Shown: positions 8,605-17,150, counted from the stretch's first letter. The stretch: 64,000 nt of DNA from Sulfurisphaera ohwakuensis (GCF_009729055.1 NZ_CP045484.1:310001-374000); one strand, 5' to 3'. Numbers and translations are program-made. The notes: generated by a model from the sequence alone, not told the origin.

Positions 8605-9799
8605 AAAACTCACCATAGCCGACATCTCTGTTTACAACCGCACCAGGATATATTCTAGCATAAGCACCAATTTTTACGCCAGGCAATATGGTAACGTTTA
8701 TTCCAGTTCTAACATGCCCTCCAATAAATGCCCCTAGTTTTCTTCTTCCACTACTTATTCTTTTTCCTTTTACATTAACCTTAACTTCTTTTTCGTCAAA
8801 CCTTAAGTTAGCTATTAAAGTGCCTGCACCAAAATTTACATCTTCTGCAATGACAGAATCGCCAACATAGCTAAGGTGAGGAATCTTAGATCCTTCCATA
8901 ATCACACTTTCTTTTACTTCAACTGATGCTCCTATTTTGTTTTTCTCAACTAGTATAGTATAAGGTCTTAAATAGGAATTTGGTCCAATTTCGCTTCCTT
9001 TTCCAATATAAACTGGTCCTTCTATGTAAGTTCCAGACTTAATTTCTGCGTCTTCCTCAATGATAACTTTTCCTTTTATCTTTACGTTATCTTCAACATT
9101 ACCAAGATTTTGACTAAATACAAGATTATCTAAAGCCCATTTATTTACATCAATTATGTTCCAAGGTTTTCCTATATCCATCCAATATCCTTCATATTCT
9201 ATTACCTTTACTCTATGATCTTTTGCCATAAGGTTTATGGCATCAGTAAGTTCAAGTTCTCCTCTTTCTGAGATAGATATTTTATCTAGATATGTAAAAA
9301 TATCAGAATTGAGTTTGTAAATACCAGCGTTTATGAGATTTGATGGAGGTATCTCTGGTTTTTCTATAATTTTAGATAAGTTATTCTGATTGTCTAATAC
9401 AAGTACACCGTAATCTTTTGGATTACTAACTTTAACACCTATTATTGCATTTTCTTTTAGAGTTATTATATTACATATTTCTTTCTCGTTTGAAAAGAAT
9501 AAATCTCCATAAATTATGAGTGCTTCATCGTTAAACTTTGCAGACAATATAGCCGCACCTGTCCCTTTTATATCATCTTTCTGAGTAACTATAGATATTT
9601 CTTTAAGCTTTTTCTCAAAATATTCTTTATTTTTAGAAGAAACTATTACAGTTATATCCCTGATTCCACATTTTCTTAAATACTCTATCTGGTACTCGAT
9701 TAACGGCTTTGAGAGAATTGGAACAAAAGCTTTAGGCCTTGTATGCGTTATTGGTTCTAATCTCTCACCAGAACCTGCAGCAAGAATAAATGCCTTCAT
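8594..9799 (-). CDS. Bifunctional sugar-1-phosphate nucleotidylyltransferase / acetyltransferase (GlmU-like)
   Basis: A 401-residue enzyme matching the thermostable Sulfolobales protein known from S. tokodaii (ST0452). The N-terminal Rossmann-like domain has the nucleotide-binding LAAGSGERLEPITHTRPKA; the C-terminal half is a left-handed beta helix made of hexapeptide repeats (VKIKGKVIIEEDAEIKSGTY onward to GAYARIYPGAVV). The known enzyme makes UDP-GlcNAc and dTDP/UDP sugars and acetylates GlcN-1-P and GalN-1-P, feeding N-glycosylation and cell-surface sugars. The gene stands alone between the GTPase and S3Ae genes. That it is the same enzyme is inferred from recognition of the sequence. Confidence 0.93.
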   Translation of the reverse strand: MKAFILAAGSGERLEPITHTRPKAFVPILSKPLIEYQIEYLRKCGIRDITVIVSSKNKEYFEKKLKEISIVTQKDDIKGTGAAILSAKFNDEALIIYGDLFFSNEKEICNIITLKENAIIGVKVSNPKDYGVLVLDNQNNLSKIIEKPEIPPSNLINAGIYKLNSDIFTYLDKISISERGELELTDAINLMAKDHRVKVIEYEGYWMDIGKPWNIIDVNKWALDNLVFSQNLGNVEDNVKIKGKVIIEEDAEIKSGTYIEGPVYIGKGSEIGPNSYLRPYTILVEKNKIGASVEVKESVIMEGSKIPHLSYVGDSVIAEDVNFGAGTLIANLRFDEKEVKVNVKGKRISSGRRKLGAFIGGHVRTGINVTILPGVKIGAYARIYPGAVVNRDVGYGEFFKV

Positions 9800-10005
9800 C
9801 CACTATTTATAAGTTAAACCTATTATATTTCATTAATCCTAACTTGAACTACGGGTTTATAGTAATCTTTACCTAGCTTTCATCTAAGGTTTTAAAAGAC
9901 TATAAGTAACATGGCTTTTCTTAAAGAAAATAAAATATTTGAAAACAACTTTTACTATAATATAACCTAATATAACATAGAAAATTTTATAATATAAAAA
10001 TATAT
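9800..10005. other. AT-rich intergenic region upstream of the nucleotidyltransferase gene
   Basis: A 206-nt gap with no supported gene. TTATAAG at 9807-9813, read on the minus strand, is a weak candidate for the promoter of the nucleotidyltransferase. TTATAGT and ACTATAA flank a segment (about 9858-9907) that also contains ACCT/AGGT arms, so a weak stem is possible. Nothing clearly conserved is visible. Confidence 0.3.
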
Positions 10006-10587
10006 TCAAGCTGGTGCTTTTAATAGTTTGGTTTTTTCTACTTCTACTTTTCTTAAGGGATAGATTTTTTTAGCTTGCTGGAAAATATCGTTGGAAAGTT
10101 TTCCAAATACAATGTCTTGTACAAACCCATCAAACGTAGTTTCAGATGCTCTAGTTGAAAGAATATTCCAAATTATTTTTCTAATCTCTGTCTTTTGCGA
10201 CCTATGTGCTCTATAAGTGGTTAATGCTAATCCTTTAACTCTTAATACATAACCATCCTTTGTTGTTACATCAGTAATAGCATCTATTTTTGAACTTTTT
10301 CTTCTAACTAATGACCTGATATAATCCCTTGAGAGTTCATGACCAGCAAATCTTGTTAATAATCTATCTCCTTCAACCCCTATTACCCTAAAGTATAAGT
10401 GTACATACACTAAACTATAATCTCCAGTTAGATCATAAAGTGTAGTTTCTACTTTTCTGTTTAAAGCTTGGTTAGCATCAAATGCTGGTGTTGTACCTAA
10501 AACTACTTCTCCAAAAGTTTTAGGTGCAACTATTGTAAACCATTTCTTCAATTTCCACTTGTCCTTAATTGCTGTCTTTGACGACAT
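10006..10587 (-). CDS. rps3ae: 30S ribosomal protein S3Ae (eS1)
   Basis: A 193-residue protein matching archaeal S3Ae: KDKWKLKKWFTIVAPKTFGEVVLGTTPAFD at the N-terminus and VHLYFRVIGVEGDRLLTRFAGHELSRDYIRSLVRRKSSKID in the middle. It belongs to the small-subunit platform and contacts mRNA near the exit site. It has its own ATG and follows trmJ after 37 nt with TTTATAAAA in the gap, so it may be transcribed from its own promoter. Confidence 0.96.
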   Translation of the reverse strand: MSSKTAIKDKWKLKKWFTIVAPKTFGEVVLGTTPAFDANQALNRKVETTLYDLTGDYSLVYVHLYFRVIGVEGDRLLTRFAGHELSRDYIRSLVRRKSSKIDAITDVTTKDGYVLRVKGLALTTYRAHRSQKTEIRKIIWNILSTRASETTFDGFVQDIVFGKLSNDIFQQAKKIYPLRKVEVEKTKLLKAPA

Positions 10588-10624
10588 GCTAATCTTCTTA
10601 TTTCATACTTTTATAAAAAGTTCA

Positions 10625-11308
10625 CTACTCTATTTTCCTCGTTAATTTAATGTATAACTTTCTTAGTAACCTTATAATCGTTCTTGCCTCTTCCTCATCA
10701 CCGATTCCTTTAATTAGGGCTCTTTTTAATGCTATATACATAGCTTCATCTCCTTCGTTACTTTTTATCAAGTTTACTAAATCTCTGGAGTATTTATCAA
10801 TAAGCGATATAGCCTCTCCGCTAATAACTGGTTTATTTTCACCTCGGCTTTTCCATATTTCGTAAAGCACTATACCAACAGCATGAGATAAATTAAGGAC
10901 AGGGTATTCCGGGTTTCCAGGAATAAATAAGAGTAAATCGGATTTGGCTATCTCTTCCCTAGTAAGGCCTACACTCTCTCTACCAAATATCAGCGCTACT
11001 TTTTTTCCTTCTATTATTCTAGGTAATTCCCAAGGTCTAATTGATTTTCTTAATATATCTCCTTTTATATCAGCTATACTAGAAGTAGCAATTTTAAGTT
11101 CAACATCTTTTATTGCTTCATCAAAGTTATTTACTATTTTTGCCTTTTCTAAGTATTCTAAACCTTTGGCAGAAAATTTTTTTGCTTCTTCTAAGTCACA
11201 ATGCGGATTGACTATATATAATTCATCTACTAGAAAATTTTTTGCTAATCTACTAATGAATCCTAAATTATATGATCCTTCTGGTTCAACTATCACCAAT
11301 CTTATCAT
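10625..11308 (-). CDS. trmJ: tRNA (cytidine-2'-O-)-methyltransferase TrmJ (SPOUT)
   Basis: A 227-residue SPOUT methyltransferase. Motif 1 is RLVIVEPEGSYNLGFISRLAKNF with the conserved N and R, motif 2 is KVALIFGRESVGLTREEI, and motif 3 is FIPGNPEYPVLNLSHAVGIVLYEI; the three build the trefoil knot that binds S-adenosylmethionine. The homolog in Sulfolobus acidocaldarius methylates C32 of tRNA. It overlaps the HemK-like gene by 23 nt and ends the ksgA operon. The assignment to tRNA position 32 rests on the characterised relative. Confidence 0.9.
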   Translation of the reverse strand: MIRLVIVEPEGSYNLGFISRLAKNFLVDELYIVNPHCDLEEAKKFSAKGLEYLEKAKIVNNFDEAIKDVELKIATSSIADIKGDILRKSIRPWELPRIIEGKKVALIFGRESVGLTREEIAKSDLLLFIPGNPEYPVLNLSHAVGIVLYEIWKSRGENKPVISGEAISLIDKYSRDLVNLIKSNEGDEAMYIALKRALIKGIGDEEEARTIIRLLRKLYIKLTRKIE

Positions 11309-11891
11309 TATATATCTCTAAAGCATAAAGGGTTTCAAAACCTATAGTTTTCTCTTTTCTTAATGAAATTCTATATTTTAATTTGTTAATGATTTCTTGC
11401 AAATAGTCCTCATCATCCAAAGAAGAATATAGTGTATAGATCCTTTTTGCTTTAACAATTCTCAAGAACCTTACTAGTACATCTACTCCAGTTTTACCAC
11501 CCGACCAACTATATTCGATCCATCTATTGTATTCTTCATAAGGTAAATATGGAGGATTAAAAATAGCTACATCAAAATTTACATTATATCGAAAGCATTC
11601 CATTAAATCACAATTTAAAATATGATACGATGTAAATGGATACATTCTTAAAGTGCATAATGTAGCTTCTGTAGCAAATGGATTTATATCTACAAAAATA
11701 ACCTCTTTCGCTCCTTGAAATAGGGAATGTAAACCCAAAATTCCAGTTCCAGTTCCAATATCAATTACTTTCTCTCCTTTATTTATCTTTATTATATCTA
11801 ATAATAATCCGGTATCATCTGATGGTTCATAAGTTTCATCATTTAGACATATTTTGTACTTATTATATTCAATAATTCTAAAACTTGACAT
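11286..11891 (-). CDS. HemK/PrmC-like methyltransferase (archaeal Mtq2 type)
   Basis: A 201-residue Rossmann methyltransferase. The SAM-binding motif is VIDIGTGTGILGLHSL (about 39-54), and the substrate motif is NPPY in FDVAIFNPPYLPYEEY, which in this family orients a glutamine or similar amide nitrogen. Archaeal relatives form a complex with Trm112 and methylate the GGQ glutamine of release factor aRF1; aRF1 is in this window at about 34.7 kb. It overlaps the end of ksgA by 49 nt and trmJ by 23 nt. The protein substrate is inferred from the family. Confidence 0.85.
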   Translation of the reverse strand: MSSFRIIEYNKYKICLNDETYEPSDDTGLLLDIIKINKGEKVIDIGTGTGILGLHSLFQGAKEVIFVDINPFATEATLCTLRMYPFTSYHILNCDLMECFRYNVNFDVAIFNPPYLPYEEYNRWIEYSWSGGKTGVDVLVRFLRIVKAKRIYTLYSSLDDEDYLQEIINKLKYRISLRKEKTIGFETLYALEIYNDKIGDS

Positions 11892-12505
11892 GGTTTAAAA
11901 TCCCTTACTCTTTTATTTATATTCGTACTTAAAGAAGAAGATAAATTACATAGTTTTATAGCATTCGCAATTTTTTTATTTTTATATTTACTTATGCATT
12001 TCAAAATCAAATTTATTTTCTCATCATAACTTCTAATTCTTGTAAAAAGAACAATAGTAGAATAAACCCTTGGTTTTGGTTTAAAAAACCATGGTGGAAT
12101 ATTTTCTTTCACATCTATTTTATAATAATAATTTAGTATGAAAGAGATATAAGTAGGCTCATTTAATATTTTTTTAGCAAAATCATATTGTAAAATAAGA
12201 ATTAATTTCTTAATTTGATCTATTCTCATTATTTCTTCAAAGAATTCATAAGTAATGTAATATGGCAACGATGAAACTATTTGGCCTCTTATTACGGGTA
12301 GGAATCTAGCATCAGCTATAACAAGATTACGAAGATAAGAAGAAAATCTCTTATCAATTTCAATTACTACATCTGGTTTAATATATTTAGTAATATTACC
12401 TTTTCCACCACCAATTTCTATTATTGGTCTAAAAGAGAGATCAACATAAGAAACAAATCTTTTTATAGTTTCCTCATTAACTAGAAAATGTTGACCCAGA
12501 TTCAT
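11843..12505 (-). CDS. ksgA: 16S rRNA dimethyladenosine transferase (KsgA/Dim1)
   Basis: A 220-residue KsgA/Dim1 protein, shorter than the usual 260-280. It has LGQHFLVNEETIKRFV at the start, the SAM motif IIEIGGGKGNITKYI, the acidic loop VVIEIDKRF and the catalytic-type SLPYYIT (the NLPY motif). It dimethylates two adjacent adenosines near the 3' end of 16S rRNA and acts as a late small-subunit assembly checkpoint. The shorter C-terminal domain may be a lineage trait. It overlaps DUF655 by 29 nt and the HemK-like gene by 49 nt. Confidence 0.9.
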   Translation of the reverse strand: MNLGQHFLVNEETIKRFVSYVDLSFRPIIEIGGGKGNITKYIKPDVVIEIDKRFSSYLRNLVIADARFLPVIRGQIVSSLPYYITYEFFEEIMRIDQIKKLILILQYDFAKKILNEPTYISFILNYYYKIDVKENIPPWFFKPKPRVYSTIVLFTRIRSYDEKINLILKCISKYKNKKIANAIKLCNLSSSLSTNINKRVRDFKPCQVLELLNIISTKYV

Positions 12506-13145
12506 TATATTTTCCCAATTTCTCTAGGTACCCTATATAGATAGAATGTTCACCAAGTTTTTTACTCTTTTCATCAAATAAAGGATACACAAATAGATAA
12601 TATTTTTCTCCTCCTTGTAATTCTTTAATTATCCTTTCAATGAGTAAACCTACAACATCTTTTATCCCCACTCTGGTTTCAATATCTTTAAAATCAACAA
12701 AGGGCTGTTTCTTTCTCTCTTCCAGTATTATTCTTAGCGTTTTTTTACCTATATTTGGTAAAAGCTCTAAAGCATGAAGTTTTAAGGTAAGTGGTTCTGC
12801 CTTATTGAAAAACTCAACAAATATAGATGATTTATCTTCTGTAATTATCTTTCTAATAACTTTAGGTAGTTCATCCTTAGCAACACTTGTCAGATCTTCA
12901 TAAGTTATGTGGAAATCAATCTTTATAGGTGAATTTTCTAATTCTAATTTTTGTTCTATCTGGAAATCAATATTACTTGATAAAGGAGTCGCCTCCATAA
13001 GCATAAAATAATCCTCTCCTAGTAATTGCATAACAGGCCTGTTTTTATGTTGTGGGTGTTTATCCAGCGGATTACCTTGCCTCATATAGTCTAAAATGTA
13101 TGCAATCTTTTCCATTCTGACTTTTACATCCCTTCGTCTCTGCAT
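12477..13145 (-). CDS. DUF655 protein with helix-hairpin-helix region
   Basis: An archaea-specific DUF655 protein. The N-terminal part (EKIAYILDYMRQGNP, then HKNRPVMQLLGEDYFMLMEATP) is the family signature, and the C-terminal half has HhH-like segments (LELLPNIGKKTLRIILEERKK) that suggest nucleic-acid binding. The open frame runs to a TTG at 13181 that overlaps the rpoF stop, but family members begin close to the conserved YILDY, so I prefer the ATG at 13145. Co-occurrence with rpoF, L21e and ksgA is common in archaea and points to RNA metabolism; no activity is known to me. Confidence 0.82.
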   Translation of the reverse strand: MQRRRDVKVRMEKIAYILDYMRQGNPLDKHPQHKNRPVMQLLGEDYFMLMEATPLSSNIDFQIEQKLELENSPIKIDFHITYEDLTSVAKDELPKVIRKIITEDKSSIFVEFFNKAEPLTLKLHALELLPNIGKKTLRIILEERKKQPFVDFKDIETRVGIKDVVGLLIERIIKELQGGEKYYLFVYPLFDEKSKKLGEHSIYIGYLEKLGKYNESGSTFSS

Positions 13146-13177
13146 ACACAATATATTTGTTTTAAAGAGTAAAAATC

Positions 13178-13531
13178 TCAACTCTCCATGTGTGACTTAA
13201 CTATATTAATTATTTTCTGTATTTGTTCGGTAGTATAAGTTTTCCCAGAATCTAATACTAAAATCGATCTAACTTCTTCTATTGTGGTAGGGCAAATACT
13301 TGCAATTACTGCTCTCACATCCTCTCTCTGTATAATTTCTTTTAATTCATCCATTATCTTTAATGCGTCTTCACTACTACATTTAGCTACACTATTTAAA
13401 TATTCAAAAGTTCTTTGTAAAATAGTAGAAGAAGTACCATTAGATATAAGATCTTGAAGAATTTTTTTAGCAAAAGAATACGGAACATAATGCTCTTCTT
13501 CTATTTTTAGAGAAAAAGACAAGACCTTCAC
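13178..13531 (-). CDS. rpoF: DNA-directed RNA polymerase subunit F (Rpo4/Rpb4)
   Basis: A 117-residue protein that matches Rpo4, the partner of Rpo7 in the polymerase stalk that binds nascent RNA and stabilises open complexes. It has the alpha-helical HRDC-like plan: an N-terminal linker followed by helices around [32 protein letters not shown] and [17 protein letters not shown]. It overlaps L21e by 4 nt, the usual archaeal pairing. Confidence 0.93.
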   Translation of the reverse strand: MKVLSFSLKIEEEHYVPYSFAKKILQDLISNGTSSTILQRTFEYLNSVAKCSSEDALKIMDELKEIIQREDVRAVIASICPTTIEEVRSILVLDSGKTYTTEQIQKIINIVKSHMES

Positions 13532-13839
13532 CCATTTTTAATACCATTAAATTTTGCTAAGTGCTCTGGTCTAACTATGATAACCTTCTCTTTATCACCT
13601 AATGTAACTCTTACGATATAGGCTTTACCTCTTTTTCCTTGAATTACACCTACCTTACCATGATATCTTCTATGAGGCATTCCTTTATGTATAGAAGGAT
13701 TGATTTTAATTACTACATAATCTCCTTCTTTAAATTCTTCCATTAATAGACTTAATCTTGGTACTGCACCTCTTTCTCTCACATTCTTAGTTAAGAGCTT
13801 TCTAGTTCTTGTTCGATAACCCTTTGAATGCTTAACCAT
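13528..13839 (-). CDS. rpl21e: 50S ribosomal protein L21e (eL21)
   Basis: A 103-residue basic protein with the eL21 signature: [24 protein letters not shown], then the SH3-like core [26 protein letters not shown] and [11 protein letters not shown]. It begins the L21e-rpoF-DUF655-ksgA-hemK-trmJ operon; the promoter must lie just upstream in the long non-coding stretch after 13840. Confidence 0.97.
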   Translation of the reverse strand: MVKHSKGYRTRTRKLLTKNVRERGAVPRLSLLMEEFKEGDYVVIKINPSIHKGMPHRRYHGKVGVIQGKRGKAYIVRVTLGDKEKVIIVRPEHLAKFNGIKNG

Positions 13840-14597
13840 GTTTATTCCTTATCAAACTAAAACTAAGTGACAATTAAGATTTTTGTTTTCCTTTGCTGGT
13901 AAGTAGAAATTCTTTTCTTTTGAGAGGCGCAAAATAATATAGTGAACTCTATTATATTTCTGGATTATTTTTAGGCGAGCTTCACGTAACAAAGAGAAAT
14001 ATAACATGAGCAATAGCATTATTTCTAGAAATTTTCTCATTATCTTATAATATGTTGATTGGGAATGAATACACAGAATTATCTAGAATAACACCGACTA
14101 TCAATGATACAATAATTCTAGTAAAATATTCCTATTTAGGATTATTATACTCTTTAAGACTTTAAAGGCATTATATATAATGTCTTTAATAACTCTAAAT
14201 TTGAGAACAAAGATTTCCTATTTAATATATAGAAAATCTCTATGCAATTCGGAAGATACTATTGATATCAACTAATCTTCTACTTTATTTATTTACCCTT
14301 TCAAAATCTAGCTCAAAACCTTTTAAGAATATTTATATTAAGGTAAAATAACAGATCTATAAATGCTATATATATACTCGAAACAACTTAAAAGATGATT
14401 TTTTGATCTAACTACATAGCACAAAATAGTACAACACATTTTATAATTCATTACGTCTTCATAAGTAATTGTAAAGTTAATAATATCATCTTGTTCTTTT
14501 ATTATTCTATTTATCGAACTATAGAGAGTCAAGGTATAACGTAATTTATGGTCGAAAACAATATAAGGGATTACAAAAATATTTATTTCTAGGGCAC
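13840..14597. other. 758-nt non-coding stretch with a palindrome
   Basis: No convincing gene is visible. Two short minus-strand frames of 62 and 64 codons (13852-14040 and 14338-14532) lack recognisable composition or motifs and are probably chance. The region holds the promoter of the L21e operon at its left edge, a 28-bp near-perfect palindrome at 14162-14189, and a 7-bp inverted pair (CTAGAAT/ATTCTAG) around 14080-14122. It forms the left flank of the tRNA-Leu/orphan-gene island. Confidence 0.5.
14162..14189. repeat. 28-bp near-perfect palindrome
   Basis: The left half reads TTAAAGGCATTATA and the right half TATAATGTCTTTAA. The reverse complement of the left half matches the right half at 13 of 14 positions; the single mismatch is G/T and would be a G-T wobble in RNA. 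It could be a dimeric repressor site, a cruciform or a hairpin. No gene start is close by: L21e begins about 320 nt to the left and the tRNA about 410 nt to the right. Confidence 0.6.
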
Positions 14598-14681
14598 GCG
14601 GGGGTGCCCGAGCTGGTCAAAGGGGGCGGACTTAAGATCCGCTGGCGAAGGCCTGCGTGGGTTCAAGTCCCACCCCCCGCA
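14598..14681 (+). tRNA. tRNA-Leu(UAA), no intron
   Basis: The acceptor stem GCGGGGG pairs with CCCCCGC and is followed by discriminator A; CCA is not encoded. The anticodon arm GCGGA-CTTAAGA-TCCGC gives anticodon UAA. A long variable arm and a GGTTCAAGTCC T-arm support leucine and a functional cloverleaf. AATATAAGG around 14559-14568 is a possible TATA element. The last 32 nt are identical to the other two tRNA-Leu genes of the window. Confidence 0.96.
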
Positions 14682-14866
14682 CGCTACTTTTACGTAAAAT
14701 TCTATAATTTTGTCTAAAGATCCTGCTATTGATCGTTTCTTTTACCTTCATTTGATGATATAATATTTTCTCTTATCTTCCCTTATTTGATATTACTCTG
14801 TTAAATCATTCTTCTTTTTATGTATTATGAAAAGATTTTTAGAATGTGAGTTAAAACTAGATATTA

Positions 14867-15130
14867 ATGGCTCAAGAACTACAAGAATTGGAGGAAATAG
14901 CAAGTCAAAGTGCAGATTATGAATATGGTATTTATTATTATATAGAGAAAGATGAGCAAGTTAATGATGATACGATGGAGCAGTTTACTTTGGCTTTGCG
15001 TGGTAGTTTAAGGGCACCGCAAGAATATGAGAAAGATGCTAGGTGTCAAGTTCTTGGGAATAGGAGGGCTTTTAAGGATAATATGTTTTGGCTTTATCCC
15101 GCTATGATAGTACCAGAGAGAATGGCATAG
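14867..15130 (+). CDS. Orphan protein, 5' part (87 residues), ends at an in-frame amber codon
   Basis: An acidic 87-residue protein of unknown family (MAQELQELEEIASQSADYEY at the start). It ends in TAG at 15128-15130. The next 15 nt are sense codons in the same frame and lead directly into the 441-codon frame that opens at the GTG at 15146, so both parts form one continuous frame of 534 codons broken by a single amber codon. Either a nonsense mutation split an orphan gene or two proteins are made. TTTTTATG near 14815 may be the promoter. No motif is recognised. Confidence 0.6.
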   Translation: MAQELQELEEIASQSADYEYGIYYYIEKDEQVNDDTMEQFTLALRGSLRAPQEYEKDARCQVLGNRRAFKDNMFWLYPAMIVPERMA

Positions 15131-15145
15131 GATACTGGATCCTTA

Positions 15146-16471
15146 GTGAACATTGTAAGGCAAGGTATGGTGATAAGGTCTAATGAAGAAGGGATATTGT
15201 GGTTCATTGGAGGGTGTGCACCAAGGTATTGGAGGTCTGGAAAGTACTATATATCTCAAGGAGGAACACAATTAGGCTATTTAGGCTCAAATATAAAAGT
15301 TGGAGGAGGAACTAGGATAAAAGCTGCAGCATTAGAGAAGTACGCAGCATCACTAAACAAGAACTACATGCAAATTTGCATAATCCCAGTCTTATTAAAA
15401 CCTAACCTTCAATGGAAAGACCCAACATACTACACCCTTACAAGTAATACTAACTATCAAGAATCAATAAACCAAATAGTACTCCCATCAGCAATACCAC
15501 AACTACTAACATACCAACCCAAATTAAGCTATCTAGCAATTGACAAGATTAATAATTTTAAATATACCAGTGAAGGATACACATACCTAAGTAAATCTAT
15601 ACCTAATTATCTAATAGATTTCAGTAGCCAATTCCCCTATCCTTATCCTGGACTTTACACAGCCGGTCTGGTAAGTCCAAACTATCCTAGTCAATTATTT
15701 CTAGGACTTATGAGAGTTGTAGTTATTAATTTCCCAAAAATTTCACCATTTTACTCAAAAGCAAATTTATTATATCCTAGAAGTTATGATACTCTCGCTT
15801 CGCATATTTTCATGTTGAATGATATGTCTATTGGTTCTGTTCTTTATCTTGGTAAGTATAGTCCTAGTAATTCTGGTATGTGTTCGGATTATGGTGTTTT
15901 GGGGTTGGTTAGTGGGGTTATGAATTTTGTTGTTAATGTGGGTGGTGTGGTGACTTCTGATAGGGGTTTGTTATCGCAACCTCCTCTAGGTGATTTTAAG
16001 TGGGGGTTTTATATTTTGGCTGTTATGAAGGTTCCTAGTGCGTCTAATATTGATGATTTTATTGATGGTTTGGGGCAGAGGGAGGCTGTGAATATTGTTT
16101 TGGGTAGTGTTAGGAGTGCTAGGAGGGCTGTTGGTAGTCTTGTTGCTTCTGGTGTTCTTGCTGGTATAGCTTTTGCTGCGGTAATGGCTGTTGAGGATTG
16201 GGAGAGTGAGGAGCAAATAGTTAGTGATTCTAAGAAGTATGTTGAGAAGTTGAATAGGGTGTATAATGAGGTTTTAAACTTTATAAATGGTTGTATAGAG
16301 TCTCAACCAAATTTAACAAGGAATGAGAAAGTGATGTATGTGCAACAGGCGCAAGAGTACTTGAATGGGTTAATATATGATGTTGATGCTGAGGAAAGTG
16401 AGGATGATATAATCTCATTCCTAGAGGATGAGTTATCATTATATTTGGAGAATCAAGGAGTATCTTGTTAA
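15146..16471 (+). CDS. Orphan protein, 3' part (441 residues), one predicted membrane helix
   Basis: I do not recognise this family. The protein is rich in Y, S, P and N in its middle (for example SSQFPYPYPGLYTAGLVSPN), then has a hydrophobic segment (VGSLVASGVLAGIAFAAVM, about residues 331-349) followed by an acidic, helical tail. This could suit a surface or virion-type protein, but that is only a guess. It is in frame with the preceding 87-codon ORF. Base composition changes sharply inside the gene, C/A-rich near 15420 and G/T-rich near 15900, unlike any neighbour. It is probably acquired accessory DNA. Confidence 0.6.
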   Translation: MNIVRQGMVIRSNEEGILWFIGGCAPRYWRSGKYYISQGGTQLGYLGSNIKVGGGTRIKAAALEKYAASLNKNYMQICIIPVLLKPNLQWKDPTYYTLTSNTNYQESINQIVLPSAIPQLLTYQPKLSYLAIDKINNFKYTSEGYTYLSKSIPNYLIDFSSQFPYPYPGLYTAGLVSPNYPSQLFLGLMRVVVINFPKISPFYSKANLLYPRSYDTLASHIFMLNDMSIGSVLYLGKYSPSNSGMCSDYGVLGLVSGVMNFVVNVGGVVTSDRGLLSQPPLGDFKWGFYILAVMKVPSASNIDDFIDGLGQREAVNIVLGSVRSARRAVGSLVASGVLAGIAFAAVMAVEDWESEEQIVSDSKKYVEKLNRVYNEVLNFINGCIESQPNLTRNEKVMYVQQAQEYLNGLIYDVDAEESEDDIISFLEDELSLYLENQGVSC

Positions 16472-16500
16472 TAATTTTTTCTACTCTTATCTTTCCCAAC
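16472..16500 (+). terminator. T-rich terminator after the orphan gene
   Basis: Immediately after the TAA stop come AATTTTTTCTACTCTT and further pyrimidine runs. Archaeal termination commonly uses such U-tracts without a hairpin. Confidence 0.4.
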
Positions 16501-17150
16501 TCTACATATGATGCCTCCTACGGTTAAAACTCGGGTATGTTGGGGCATGGTATGTGGTGCCTTCTCTTATCTATTTTCATCAGATTTATGCTAGTATAAA
16601 TCCTTTATGTATATGTCATGTGGGAGAATGTTGAATTGAAACATAGTGTCGTCACTAGGGTATTTATATTTCTAGATTCACATTAGGATGTATAAAACTT
16701 TTTCTTAGTATCTTCTCTTTATAGAGATTTTCATTAATTAATAAATTTATACCATAATGGCGACACTATCAATTGAAAGAAGATGTTAGTGTGTTATCAT
16801 TCAACTATTTCTACGAATTTTTTGGCACATAGTAATGTGTCAATTCAATATTTATGCTCCTTATAAAGAAAGGCGATTTAATAAATTTATATTCGAATTT
16901 TAACGCTAGGAATATGTAAGATTTCTTTAATATGCAAAAATCAAATTTGGGAAACAGATAAAGTTTAGTAAAAATCGATGGATTTTTAGGTCTAGCTTTG
17001 ATTCTCCAGATTTTATTCTTTATTTAGTACATGAAATCCCATTTTTTATAAAGATAAGCTAAGAGATATTTTATAATAATTCCATTTTTCCTTTTGTTCT
17101 TTACAAAATTAATGGACGATTTGCATGTTTACTATTAAATTAAAAGGAGA
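16472..17150. other. 679-nt non-coding stretch between the orphan gene and tRNA-Leu
   Basis: I find no supportable gene. The stretch holds a T-rich terminator at its left edge, a short GGCA...TGCC hairpin near 16545-16562, a 9-bp inverted pair (ATAGTGTCG at 16643-16651 and CGACACTAT at 16761-16769), and TAATAAATTTATA occurring twice (about 16739 and 16879). The composition is more AT-rich than the coding DNA around it. Confidence 0.45.

Noticed and set aside
13852-14532. Two minus-strand frames of 62 and 64 codons in the non-coding stretch
   Set aside because: No recognisable domain, coding-like composition, overlap with an operon or ribosome site; the lengths are common by chance in AT-rich DNA.
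15986-16499. Two antisense frames of 76 and 72 codons under the orphan gene
   Set aside because: They are mirror effects of the G/T-rich coding strand, giving N/T/P/S-rich protein sequence with no domain features.
16630-16780. GAATTGAAAC and CAATTGAAAG, resembling the 3' end of Sulfolobales CRISPR repeats
   Set aside because: Each occurs once, with no full-length repeat, no regular spacing and no cas genes in the window; not a CRISPR array.
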